Source: JBEKVE01 sp049514335
Lineage (GTDB): Bacteria > Actinomycetota > Acidimicrobiia > Acidimicrobiales > UBA8190
DNA length: 28,774 nt
Assembly (NCBI GenBank): GCA_049514335.1
Contig: JBEKVE010000042.1
Span: 1 to 28,774, forward strand
Reading direction: 5' to 3'
The notes under the pieces were generated by a model. It saw nothing but the letters and a program-made list of their open reading frames with translations, searched no databases and was not told the DNA's origin. Below are positions 7,869-14,804 of this stretch, piece after piece. Position 1 is the stretch's first letter. Every line of letters starts with the position of its first letter. The translations under genes were made by a program, and so were the position numbers.

Positions 7869-8888
7869 ACGACGATCTACTACGAGGACGACGCCGATCC
7901 CGCCGAGCTGGCGGGCGAGACCGTGGCGGTCGTCGGGTACGGCAACCAGGGACGGTCGTGGGCGCTCAACCTGCGCGACAGCGGGTGCGCACCTGTGGTC
8001 TGCGCCCGCCACGACGCCACACGCCAGCAGGCCGGCGCGGACGGGTTCGACACCCACGACGTGTCGGCAGCGTCCGACGCCGACGTGGTGTGCATCCTCG
8101 TGCCCGACGACGTGATCCCCACCCTCGGGATCGACCCCGGCCCGCGGTCGTGTGTCATCGTCGCCTCGGGCTACACGCTCGCCTTCGATCGCCTGGCGCC
8201 GGCCGGCGACGCCGGCATGGTGGCGCCGCGCATGCTCGGGCCCGAGGTCCGGCGCTGCTACGAGGAGGGCGTGGGCTTCATCTCCGCCGTCGGCGTGCAC
8301 CGTGACGCCACGGGCCGGGCGCTCGGGCGCGTGCTGGCGGTGGCGCGCGCCGTCGGCGGACTGCGCCAGGGTGGTATCGAGCTCACGCCCATGCAGGAGG
8401 CGGTGTTGGACCTGGGTGTCGAACAGGTCCTCTCGCCCGCGCTGACGGCCGTGAACGGTGCCTTCGTGCAGACCATGGCGGAGCGGGGCATCCCCCTCGA
8501 GGCCATCGTCACCGAGCTGGTGCTGTCCGGTGAGGTGGAGCGGACCTACCGGCTGCTGCGCGAGGTGGGCTACGCCGTGCAGTCGGAGTTCCACTCACCG
8601 ACGAGCCAGTACGGCCAGCTCACGCGGCGGGGGCGCTACGACCATCTCGAGCTGCTGCCGGTGATGCGGGCACTGGCCGACGACATCGACAGCGGACGGT
8701 TCGCCGACGAGTGGGACGCCGAGCGCGATGCCGGCTATCCGACGCTCGGCGCCTTGAAGGAGCAGTTCGCCGGGCCGGGCGTGCGGGCCTTCGAGGCCGA
8801 GTTGCGCACGCGCCTCGGGCCCGGCGTGACCCGGGGCGCGGATCCGGGCGCTCAGGCCGCCAGGTCGGATTCCTCGACCGGTCCGTAG
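7866..8888 (+). CDS. divergent ketol-acid reductoisomerase homologue
   Basis: The 340-residue protein follows the IlvC layout. The Rossmann loop is VGYGNQGRSWALNLRDSG (23-40). The family block MVAPRMLGPEVRR (118-130) aligns with MVAPKGPGHLVRR. The C-terminal helical domain keeps the first metal pair (D182 and E186 in LDLGVEQV). It is not ordinary IlvC, which isomerises and reduces acetolactate with NADPH and Mg2+. The conserved HG before the third strand reads SG (S101), and the second acidic pair is irregular (E212 and E217, five apart rather than four). The ilvB/ilvN/leu neighbours normally found with ilvC are absent. It may be a reductase or lyase with another substrate. Its 3' end overlaps the convergent acyl-CoA dehydrogenase by 37 nt. 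Confidence 0.75.
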   Translation: MTTIYYEDDADPAELAGETVAVVGYGNQGRSWALNLRDSGCAPVVCARHDATRQQAGADGFDTHDVSAASDADVVCILVPDDVIPTLGIDPGPRSCVIVASGYTLAFDRLAPAGDAGMVAPRMLGPEVRRCYEEGVGFISAVGVHRDATGRALGRVLAVARAVGGLRQGGIELTPMQEAVLDLGVEQVLSPALTAVNGAFVQTMAERGIPLEAIVTELVLSGEVERTYRLLREVGYAVQSEFHSPTSQYGQLTRRGRYDHLELLPVMRALADDIDSGRFADEWDAERDAGYPTLGALKEQFAGPGVRAFEAELRTRLGPGVTRGADPGAQAARSDSSTGP

Positions 8889-10639
8889 CGGACGATCGGC
8901 TCGAACAGGTCGAGCACGGTGCGGTCGGTGTCGGTGATGCCCCGCAGCACCGACGGGGCCAGGCGCCGCGCCGCGAAGCGCCTCGCCACCGCGGCCTTGC
9001 GGGCGTCGCCGTCTCTGTCGAGAGCCCACGCCGCCTCTTCCACGAGCAGCGCCCCCTCGGCCGTGTCGGCCAGCAGCTCGGCCAGGCGTCGGCTGTGCAG
9101 CAGGGCCAGGTCGTCGGGGGCCGACGCCAGGTAGGAGACCGCCGTTCGGGCGTCGGCGAGCGAGCCGGCCACCGTGTCGAGCGCGCCGGCCAGGACCTTG
9201 CGACCGGCGGCTGCCTCGAGTGCCTGCTCGAGGCGGGCGAACAGCGCCAGGTGGGCCTGCTCGCCCCTGATGGCCCGCCGCACGTCGATGCACAGGATGT
9301 TCTCGGTCCCCTCCCAGATGGTGTGGCACTGGGCGTCGCGCAGCTGGCGGGCCATGGGCCAGTCCTCCATGTAGCCGTTGCCGGCCAGGACCTCGAGACC
9401 GTTGGAGGCGGCCCACAGCGCCACGCGGGTGCAGCGCATCTTGGCCAGCGGCACGAGGATGCGGCGCACCAGGCGGCCGCTTTCGGCGTCGACCGCCGAC
9501 CGCGTGGCCGCCGCGCACTCGTAGGTGGCGGCCATGCCCGCTTCGAGATCGACGAGCATGTCCACGAGCGTCTCGCGCACGAGCGGGTAGCTGTCGATGC
9601 GGTTGCCGAACTGCGAGCGGCGCGCCGCGTAGATGGCCGCCTCCAGGAACGAGCGGCGGTGGATGCCGAGGCCCATGAGCGCCACACCGAACCGGCTCCC
9701 GTTGACCATCTCCATCATGCGGTTGATGCCCCGCCCGTCGCGTGCCGCGTCGGCGGGCGCGGCGCCGGGCCGCGTGTCGCCTGGCGTCGCACCCGTGGCC
9801 GGATCTCCCGCCAGCCACGCCCGGGCCCCGGCGAGCGACACCTCGCCGGTCGGCACGCCCACGGTGCCCAGCTTGGACTTGAGGCGCTTCACGGTGAAGC
9901 CGTTGGGTGACCCGTCGGGAAGAAGCCGGGGGACGATGTAGGTGGCGAGGCCCCGGCTCCCGCCGGGCGCGCCCAAAGGACGGGCGAGGACGATGAACAC
10001 CTCGGCGTCCACGTTGGAGCAGAAGTGCTTCTCCCCGGTGAGCAGCCACTCGTCGCCGTCCTGCTCGGCGGTGGTGGTGTTGGCGCCGACGTCGCTGCCG
10101 CCCTGGCGCTCGGTGAGGAACATGCCCCCCTCCCACGCCTCGTCGGGGTCGACGCTGCGCAGCCGGCGCAGCAGGTCGTGACGGGCGCCGTCGGGTGCGT
10201 AGCGCTCCACGATGTCGGCCGCCCCCGACGTCATGCCCAGGCCGCAGTAGATGGCCGTCTCGGCCTGCGACACCAGGTAGGACACCGAGGCCGTGACCAC
10301 ACCGGGGACGGGGCGCCCGGCCAGGGCCTCCAGGCTCACGAAGCCGTTGCGCACCAGGTCGGCCTTGCTCTGGGTCCAGGTGGGGTGGTGGACGACCTCG
10401 TCCACTTCGACACCCCAGCGGTCGTAGCGGCGCAGAACCGGACCGTGCTTGTCGGTGACCTCGGCCCGGGGGGCGAGGACCTGGCCCACGAGGGCCCCGT
10501 AGCGCCCCACGTGCTCCTCGGCCAACGCCCGCTCCCCGGGATCGGGCAGATGGCGGTCGAGGAGGGCGGTCAGGTTGGGGTCGAGGCGGTACCAGTCGAG
10601 ACCGGTCGCCTGCTCGTACTCGGCGTAGTCAGGGAGCAT
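8852..10639 (-). CDS. acyl-CoA dehydrogenase, AidB/FadE-like
   Basis: The protein (595 residues from the ATG at 10639) is a long acyl-CoA dehydrogenase of the AidB-like branch. FAD-contact blocks GGMFLTERQGGSDVGAN and WLLTGEKHFCSN are present. The C-terminal HTIWEGTENILCID carries the Glu that serves as catalytic base in MCAD-type enzymes. About 120 extra residues follow that block. An Ala/Gly/Pro insertion (around AGDPATGATPGDTRPG) interrupts the middle and looks like a surface loop. It probably oxidises an unusual acyl-CoA, or serves an alkylation-response role as proposed for AidB; sequence alone cannot decide. The start is fixed by TAGCAT seven nt upstream. The gene diverges from marR across 65 nt. 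Confidence 0.87.
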   Translation of the reverse strand: MLPDYAEYEQATGLDWYRLDPNLTALLDRHLPDPGERALAEEHVGRYGALVGQVLAPRAEVTDKHGPVLRRYDRWGVEVDEVVHHPTWTQSKADLVRNGFVSLEALAGRPVPGVVTASVSYLVSQAETAIYCGLGMTSGAADIVERYAPDGARHDLLRRLRSVDPDEAWEGGMFLTERQGGSDVGANTTTAEQDGDEWLLTGEKHFCSNVDAEVFIVLARPLGAPGGSRGLATYIVPRLLPDGSPNGFTVKRLKSKLGTVGVPTGEVSLAGARAWLAGDPATGATPGDTRPGAAPADAARDGRGINRMMEMVNGSRFGVALMGLGIHRRSFLEAAIYAARRSQFGNRIDSYPLVRETLVDMLVDLEAGMAATYECAAATRSAVDAESGRLVRRILVPLAKMRCTRVALWAASNGLEVLAGNGYMEDWPMARQLRDAQCHTIWEGTENILCIDVRRAIRGEQAHLALFARLEQALEAAAGRKVLAGALDTVAGSLADARTAVSYLASAPDDLALLHSRRLAELLADTAEGALLVEEAAWALDRDGDARKAAVARRFAARRLAPSVLRGITDTDRTVLDLFEPIVRYGPVEESDLAA

Positions 10640-10652
10640 CTCCCCGATGCTA
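10637..10652 (-). promoter_or_regulatory. leaderless promoter -10 of acyl-CoA dehydrogenase
   Basis: On the minus strand TAGCAT (10647-10652) is followed by CGGGGAG and the ATG at 10639, a 7-nt gap that suits leaderless initiation. The MarR operator lies about 25 bp upstream, so MarR could also affect this gene. Confidence 0.5.
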
Positions 10653-10676
10653 GGGGCAGGCCGACGGCACGGACTG

Positions 10677-10696
10677 TTAGCGAAGCTAATTAGAAT
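10677..10696 (+). promoter_or_regulatory. putative MarR operator and marR -10
   Basis: A perfect inverted repeat TTAGC-GAA-GCTAA spans 10677-10689. It is joined to a second short palindrome, CTAATTAG (10686-10693), and to the -10-like TAGAAT (10691-10696), 8 nt before the marR ATG. This A+T-rich patch stands out in GC-rich surroundings. Overlap of the palindrome with the promoter suggests autorepression, as is common for MarR proteins. Confidence 0.6.
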
Positions 10697-10704
10697 GGGT
10701 AACA

Positions 10705-11274
10705 ATGAAGGCCATGACCCCCGACCCCGCTCCCGCCCCTGCGGCCACCGCACCCTCCCGTGGCCCTGCCCTCCGGGTGGGCGACAGCACCCCGGGCGCC
10801 TCCGCACCGCCTGTCGACGGTGCGCCCCTCGAGACGGCGCCGGCCGACACCGCCGGCCCCGACGCCGAGACCGCCGCCCGGCTGCGCCTGGCCGTCACCC
10901 GCCTGTCGCGGCGCCTGCGCCAGCAGGTGGCCGGAGGGGTGACGTCCTCGCAGGTGTCGGCGCTGGCCACGGTGGAGCGGCTCGGCACTCCCACGTTGGG
11001 GGAGCTGGCCGCCTCCGAGCAGGTGCAGCCGCCCAGCATGACGAAGATGGTGGTCGGGCTGGAGGCGGCCGGGCTGGTGGTGCGGCGTGAGGACGACCGC
11101 GACGGGCGCATCGTGCGGGTGGCGCTCACCGCCGAGGGCCGCCGCGCCGTGCAGCGCAGCCGCTCGCTGCGCAACGCCTACCTCGTCCGGCGCCTCCGGC
11201 GGCTGAGCGAGGCCGAGCGGGCATCGCTGCAGGACGTGGTGCGTCTCCTCGAACACCTGGTGGAGGAGCCATGA
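10705..11274 (+). CDS. MarR family transcriptional regulator
   Basis: The 189-residue protein has a Pro/Ala-rich leader of about 50 residues and then a MarR winged-helix domain. RLAVTRLSRRLRQQ forms the dimerisation helix. The recognition helix is ASEQVQPPSMTKMVVGLEAAG, and the wing is VVRREDDRDGRIVRVALT. MarR proteins are dimeric repressors released by small phenolic or drug-like ligands or by oxidation. The stop codon overlaps the ATG of the MFS exporter by 4 nt, so the two genes form one transcript, and the operator-like palindrome lies just upstream. The long disordered N-terminus is unusual, but no later start fits the promoter better. Confidence 0.9.
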   Translation: MKAMTPDPAPAPAATAPSRGPALRVGDSTPGASAPPVDGAPLETAPADTAGPDAETAARLRLAVTRLSRRLRQQVAGGVTSSQVSALATVERLGTPTLGELAASEQVQPPSMTKMVVGLEAAGLVVRREDDRDGRIVRVALTAEGRRAVQRSRSLRNAYLVRRLRRLSEAERASLQDVVRLLEHLVEEP

Positions 11275-12578
11275 CGCGCTTTCGCCGCGAAGCCAGGACC
11301 ACGTTCCGCTCCTTGCGCGTCCGCAACTACCGGCTCTACTTCACCGGTCAGCTGATCTCGGTGAGCGGCACGTGGATGCAGAGCGTCGCCCTCGCCTGGC
11401 TCGTCGTTCGCTACCTGGCACCGCGGGGCCAGGCCGGTCTCGACGTCGGGTTCACCACCGCCTTGCAGTTCCTGCCCATGCTCCTCCTCGGGGCGTGGGG
11501 CGGCGTGATCGTCGACCGGGTGGACAAGCGCCGCCTGCTCTTCGCCACGCAGAGCATGGCCGGGATCCTGGCGCTGCTCCTCGGCCTGCTCGTCATGACC
11601 GGCAACGGGGCGGCGGGCCACGCCCATCTGTGGGAGGTCTACGTCCTGGCGTTCCTGCTCGGGTTGGTGAACCTGCTCGACAATCCGGCCCGCCAGACCT
11701 TCGTCATCGAGATGGTGGGGAAGGACGACCTGCCCAACGCCGTCAGCCTCAACAGCATCGTGATGAACGGCGCCCGGGTGATCGGGCCGGCCGTGAGCGG
11801 CGTGCTCATCGCCACCGTCGGTCTCGGCGTGTGCTTCCTCGTCAACGCGGCAAGCTACGTGGCCGTCATCGTGGCCCTGTCCATGATGCGGCGCGCCGAC
11901 CTGCACCCCGCCCAGCGGGTGCTGCGGGCCAAGGGCCAGCTGCGCGAGGGCGTGCGCTATGCATGGCGTGAGCCGAACCTGCGCGGCCCCCTGCTCCTCG
12001 TGTTCGTGGTCGGCCTGCTCGCCTACAACTTCAACGTCATCCTCCCCCTGTTCGCCCGCGACACCTTCCACGGCGGGGCGGGCACCTTCGCCACGCTGAC
12101 ATCGCTCATGGCCGGGGGAGCGGTGGTGGGCGGCCTGGTGGTGGCCAACCGGGGCAAGGCCAACATCCACCGCCTCACCGGGATCGGGATGTGCTTCGGC
12201 GTGGCCATCGGCGCCGTGGCGCTCGCGCCCAACCTGATCAGCGCCGGTGCCCTGCTCGTGGTGATGGGGGCGCTGTCGCTGTCGTTCATCGCCACCGCCA
12301 ACGCCACCATCCAGCTTCGGGTCGAGCCCACCATGCGGGGACGGGTCATGGCGCTGTACGCCGTGGGGTTCCTCGGCACCACGCCCATCGGCGCACCGCT
12401 CGTGGGTTGGATCTCCCAGGTCTCGAGCCCCCGGGTGGCGCTGTTGGTGGGAGCGGTGGCCACGGTGACGGCGTCGTCTCTGACGCTGCTGCGGCACCGC
12501 TACGAGCACCGCCGCAACTTCGAGCAGGCGGCGGTGGTGGAGGCGTCCGAGCCCGGCACCGAGCTCGGGGTGGCCTGA
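11271..12578 (+). CDS. MFS transporter (EntS-like exporter)
   Basis: The 435-residue protein has the twelve-helix MFS layout of the EntS/MFS_3 group, beginning FRSLRVRNYRLYFTGQLIS and GTWMQSVALAWLV. The loop GVIVDRVDKRRLLF matches the MFS motif A region. Members export siderophores, macrolides or other small molecules using the proton gradient. It is translationally coupled to marR through an ATGA overlap, so it is probably the repressor's main target. It ends 19 nt from the convergent arsC, with a GC-rich hairpin between them. The substrate is not readable from sequence. Confidence 0.9.
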   Translation: MTRFRREARTTFRSLRVRNYRLYFTGQLISVSGTWMQSVALAWLVVRYLAPRGQAGLDVGFTTALQFLPMLLLGAWGGVIVDRVDKRRLLFATQSMAGILALLLGLLVMTGNGAAGHAHLWEVYVLAFLLGLVNLLDNPARQTFVIEMVGKDDLPNAVSLNSIVMNGARVIGPAVSGVLIATVGLGVCFLVNAASYVAVIVALSMMRRADLHPAQRVLRAKGQLREGVRYAWREPNLRGPLLLVFVVGLLAYNFNVILPLFARDTFHGGAGTFATLTSLMAGGAVVGGLVVANRGKANIHRLTGIGMCFGVAIGAVALAPNLISAGALLVVMGALSLSFIATANATIQLRVEPTMRGRVMALYAVGFLGTTPIGAPLVGWISQVSSPRVALLVGAVATVTASSLTLLRHRYEHRRNFEQAAVVEASEPGTELGVA

Positions 12579-12591
12579 GACGTCGAGGAGC

Positions 12592-12609
12592 GGCGCGTCA
12601 GCTCGCGCC
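12592..12609. terminator. GC hairpin at MFS/arsC convergent junction
   Basis: GGCGCG-TCAGCT-CGCGCC is a perfect 6-bp stem with a 6-nt loop, placed at the 3' ends of two convergent genes and including the arsC stop. It has no T-tract on either side, so a terminator role is only suggested by position. Confidence 0.35.
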
Positions 12610-13020
12610 AGGGGGACCGGACGCCGTGAGCTCTTCGAGCAAGGCCCGGACGCGGGCGTCGATGTCGTCGACGATGGGCCGCACCACCTCCACCGGCTCG
12701 CCCGCCGGGTCGGGGAGGTCCCAGTCGAGGTGCCGTGCCCCGGGGTAGACGGGGCAGGTGTCGCCGCACCCCATGGTGACCACCACGTCGGCGGCGCGCG
12801 CCGCTTCGTCGGTGAGGGCCTTGGGGATCTCGTCGGTGACGTCGAGGCCCCGCTCGCCGAGCACAGCGACGACCGCCGCGTTCAGTGCGTCTCCGGGCTC
12901 GGACCCCGCCGACAGGACCTCGACCCGGCCCCGGGCGTAGTGCTCCAGCAACACCTTGGCGGCCAGGCTTCGGCCGGCGTTGTGGGTGCACAGGAACAGG
13001 ACCACGGGTCTGTCGTTCAC
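12598..13020 (-). CDS. arsC: arsenate reductase ArsC (LMW phosphatase fold)
   Basis: The 140-residue protein has the P-loop CTHNAGRS (nucleophile C11, R17), the MGCGDTCPVYPG block (C84, C88) and DWDLPDP, which supplies the acid. This is the low-molecular-weight phosphatase type that reduces As(V) to As(III). The Cys spacing resembles the actinobacterial mycothiol-dependent enzymes, known from Corynebacterium glutamicum, more than the thioredoxin-linked staphylococcal type; the electron donor is therefore inferred. Its ATG overlaps the aquaporin stop by 4 nt. It is last in an arsI-aquaporin-arsC operon. Confidence 0.94.
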   Translation of the reverse strand: MNDRPVVLFLCTHNAGRSLAAKVLLEHYARGRVEVLSAGSEPGDALNAAVVAVLGERGLDVTDEIPKALTDEAARAADVVVTMGCGDTCPVYPGARHLDWDLPDPAGEPVEVVRPIVDDIDARVRALLEELTASGPPGAS

Positions 13021-13778
13021 GAAGACTCCAGTGCGGGGCCGGACGTTTCGGGCTGCTGTGGATGCGCATCGCCGCCGTGGGGGTAGACCACCTCGGAGGC
13101 CTCACCGGCGGTGACACCGGGGTAGAGCACTCGGATCACGGCGAAGGCGAGGACCCCGCCGACGACCTGGGCGGCGACGAAGACCGGCGCCGACGACGGC
13201 GCGATACCGGCGAAGGTGTCCGACAGCATGCGCCCCACCGTTATGGCGGGATTGGCGAAGCTGGTCGAGCTGGTGAAGAAGTAGGCCGCCCCGATGTAGG
13301 CGCCCACGGCGGCGGGGGCGGTGTGCGTCCGACCGGTGCGGGCCAAGGCGAACACGACCAGGACGAGCCCGAGGGTGGCCACGACCTCGGACAGGAAATG
13401 GGCCGGGGTGGCGCGGTGGTGCGTCGAGATCGACACCGCCGCCTTGGAGAACATGAGGTTGGCGAGCACCGCCCCGCCTGCGCACCCCGTCACCTGGGCG
13501 GCGGTGTACGCCCACGCGTCGAGCCAGGGGAGGCCGCCGAAGGCGGCGTCGACGAACGACACCACGGGGTTGAAGTGGGCACCGGAGACGGGCCCGAACA
13601 TGAGGATGAGGACGTACAACCCAGCTGCGGTGGCCGCCGCGTTCTCGAGCAGCTCGAGCCCGACCGCACCGGGTGACAGCTGCTGGGCGGCGATGCCCGA
13701 TCCGACCACCACGGCGGCCAGGAGCGCGCTGCCGAGCAGCTCGGCACTGAGGCGCCGCCAGCGCGCCGCCTGGTCCAC
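13017..13778 (-). CDS. aquaporin-family channel, probable arsenite exit route
   Basis: The 253-residue protein is a six-helix MIP channel with both half-helix motifs, GAHFNPVVSF (N70) and SFANPAITVGR (N176). In water channels an Arg directly follows the second NPA and narrows the pore; here that position is Ile and the next Arg is R183. This predicts a wider filter for neutral solutes such as As(OH)3. The frame is open to 13934 but that would run into arsI. I chose the GTG at 13778, 34 nt after the arsI stop, with AGGA upstream; this start is the least certain part. Between arsI and arsC it probably plays the role described for AqpS of Sinorhizobium meliloti, letting As(III) flow out. Confidence 0.88.
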   Translation of the reverse strand: MDQAARWRRLSAELLGSALLAAVVVGSGIAAQQLSPGAVGLELLENAAATAAGLYVLILMFGPVSGAHFNPVVSFVDAAFGGLPWLDAWAYTAAQVTGCAGGAVLANLMFSKAAVSISTHHRATPAHFLSEVVATLGLVLVVFALARTGRTHTAPAAVGAYIGAAYFFTSSTSFANPAITVGRMLSDTFAGIAPSSAPVFVAAQVVGGVLAFAVIRVLYPGVTAGEASEVVYPHGGDAHPQQPETSGPALESS

Positions 13779-13812
13779 TGGGGTCAGTCCTGCCCGGATC
13801 GACGGGGTCTGC

Positions 13813-14259
13813 TCAGCAGCACGGGCCGGCGGCGACCGGCGCGCAGGCCTCGGTGGCGCAGCCCAGGTCCGTTTCGTCCGGGGCGTCGGCCAGCACCACG
13901 TACACCTCCCACGGCACGCCGTCGGGGTCGTCAACCCACGCCTTGTCCTGCAGCGCGTAGCAACAGGTGGTCTCCTCCTGCACGACCGGGGCCAGGCCTT
14001 CGCCGGCCAGCCGTCGGGTGGCCTCCTGGACCTCCCCGGGGGTGGTGACCTCCACCCCGAGATGGTTGAGCGCGCCCGTGACGCCGTGGTCGCGTGCGGC
14101 CTCGTTCTGCACCAGGACGAGCTTGAGGGGGGGCTCGGCGATGGCGAAGTTGGCGTAGCCGGGGCGCCGCTTGGCCGGGCCCGTCCCGAACAGCCGGGTG
14201 TAGAAGTCCACGGCGGCGTCGATGTCGCTGACGTTGAGGGCGAGCTGGACTCTGGACAT
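13813..14259 (-). CDS. arsI: ArsI/CadI-family C-As lyase
   Basis: The 148-residue protein is a single VOC-fold domain. It shows the expected Fe(II) ligands Q5, H66 (ALNHLGVEV) and E118 (PWEVYV), and the vicinal cysteine pair C99-C100 (ETTCCYAL) that binds trivalent methylarsenical in ArsI of Thermomonospora curvata. ArsI cleaves the C-As bond of MAs(III) to give As(III); the close homologue CadI is a cadmium-induced protein of mycobacteria. The tail is Cys-rich (CATEACAPVAAGPCC). The ATG at 14259 has a GGAGG site six nt upstream and is preferred to 14283. It is first in the arsI-aquaporin-arsC operon, divergent from arsR. Confidence 0.9.
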   Translation of the reverse strand: MSRVQLALNVSDIDAAVDFYTRLFGTGPAKRRPGYANFAIAEPPLKLVLVQNEAARDHGVTGALNHLGVEVTTPGEVQEATRRLAGEGLAPVVQEETTCCYALQDKAWVDDPDGVPWEVYVVLADAPDETDLGCATEACAPVAAGPCC

Positions 14260-14282
14260 GGCGGACCTCCGGGGACAGAGCA

Positions 14283-14311
14283 TCGACAGCTGTCGATGTA
14301 TCGACTATGCT
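14283..14311 (+). promoter_or_regulatory. arsR promoter
   Basis: On the plus strand: -35 TCGACA (14283-14288), 17-nt spacer, -10 TATGCT (14306-14311). The -10 overlaps that of the arsI promoter by four bases on the other strand, giving face-to-face promoters controlled together. Confidence 0.6.
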
Positions 14312-14332
14312 CGATGCATTGATCGCTGTCAA
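14304..14332 (-). promoter_or_regulatory. arsI operon promoter
   Basis: Read on the minus strand: -35 TTGACA (14327-14332), 17-nt spacer, -10 CATAGT (14304-14309). The -35 is a perfect consensus. Both boxes fall within the operator palindromes, so ArsR binding would block it. Confidence 0.7.
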
Positions 14333-14366
14333 TGGGATTGTGGCGATCGACCGGCCGGGAGGAGCC

Positions 14367-14720
14367 ATGGCGAGGAAACCGAGTGCCACCTTTTCCATCC
14401 CCGAGGTGTGCTGCCCGTCGGTGCTCACGTCGCCCCTCGACGCCGATGCTGCGGCCGAGCTGGCGGGCGGCTTCACCGCCTTGGCCGACCCCGTCCGACT
14501 GCGCGTGCTGAGCATGCTGGCCGCGTCGCCGGAGGGTGAGGTGTGCGTGTGCGAGCTCGTCTCACCGCTGGGCAAGAGCCAGCCCACCGTGTCGCACCAC
14601 CTCAAGATCCTGAGCGACGCCGGACTCGTCCACGGGGAGCGGCGTGGCAAGTGGGTGTGGTACTCCCTCGACCGCCCGCGGCTCGCCGCCCTGCGCGCTG
14701 CGCTTGAACCCGACGGGTGA
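14367..14720 (+). CDS. arsR: ArsR family arsenic-responsive repressor
   Basis: The 117-residue protein is a winged-helix ArsR/SmtB repressor. The helix-turn-helix is KSQPTVSHHLKILSDAGLV (70-88), followed by the wing GERRGKWVWYSL. Cys15-Cys16 near the N-terminus (EVCCPS) match the positions of the As(III)-binding pair of Corynebacterium glutamicum ArsR, and a further pair C60/C62 lies in EVCVCELV. As(III) binding releases the operator. The ATG at 14367 has GGGAGGAG upstream; the frame is open further up to 14307, but that would start inside the operators. It controls itself and probably arsI-aquaporin-arsC. Confidence 0.92.
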   Translation: MARKPSATFSIPEVCCPSVLTSPLDADAAAELAGGFTALADPVRLRVLSMLAASPEGEVCVCELVSPLGKSQPTVSHHLKILSDAGLVHGERRGKWVWYSLDRPRLAALRAALEPDG

Positions 14721-14804
14721 AACGTGCGCCAGTGAGGCGCACGGTGCCCGGGGCGTGCCGGGGCTCCCTCCGGTATCCTCGCCCCGAGCCTCTGAGGTAC
14801 CGGC

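Larger units (their letters stand above)
14282..14333. promoter_or_regulatory. three tandem ArsR operator palindromes
   Basis: Three 16-bp inverted repeats of form ATYGA-N6-TCRAT lie head to tail: 14282-14297 (ATCGA..TCGAT), 14300-14315 (ATCGA..TCGAT) and 14318-14333 (ATTGA..TCAAT). Each starts exactly 18 bp after the previous one. They cover the promoters of both divergent genes. ArsR/SmtB-family repressors bind such imperfect 12-2-12 or ATnnA-type repeats; assignment to the adjacent ArsR is by position. Confidence 0.8.

Noticed and set aside
13779..13934. Longer aquaporin N-terminus up to 13934
   Set aside because: It would overlap arsI by over 100 nt, and the residues are Arg/Pro/Thr noise with no helix.
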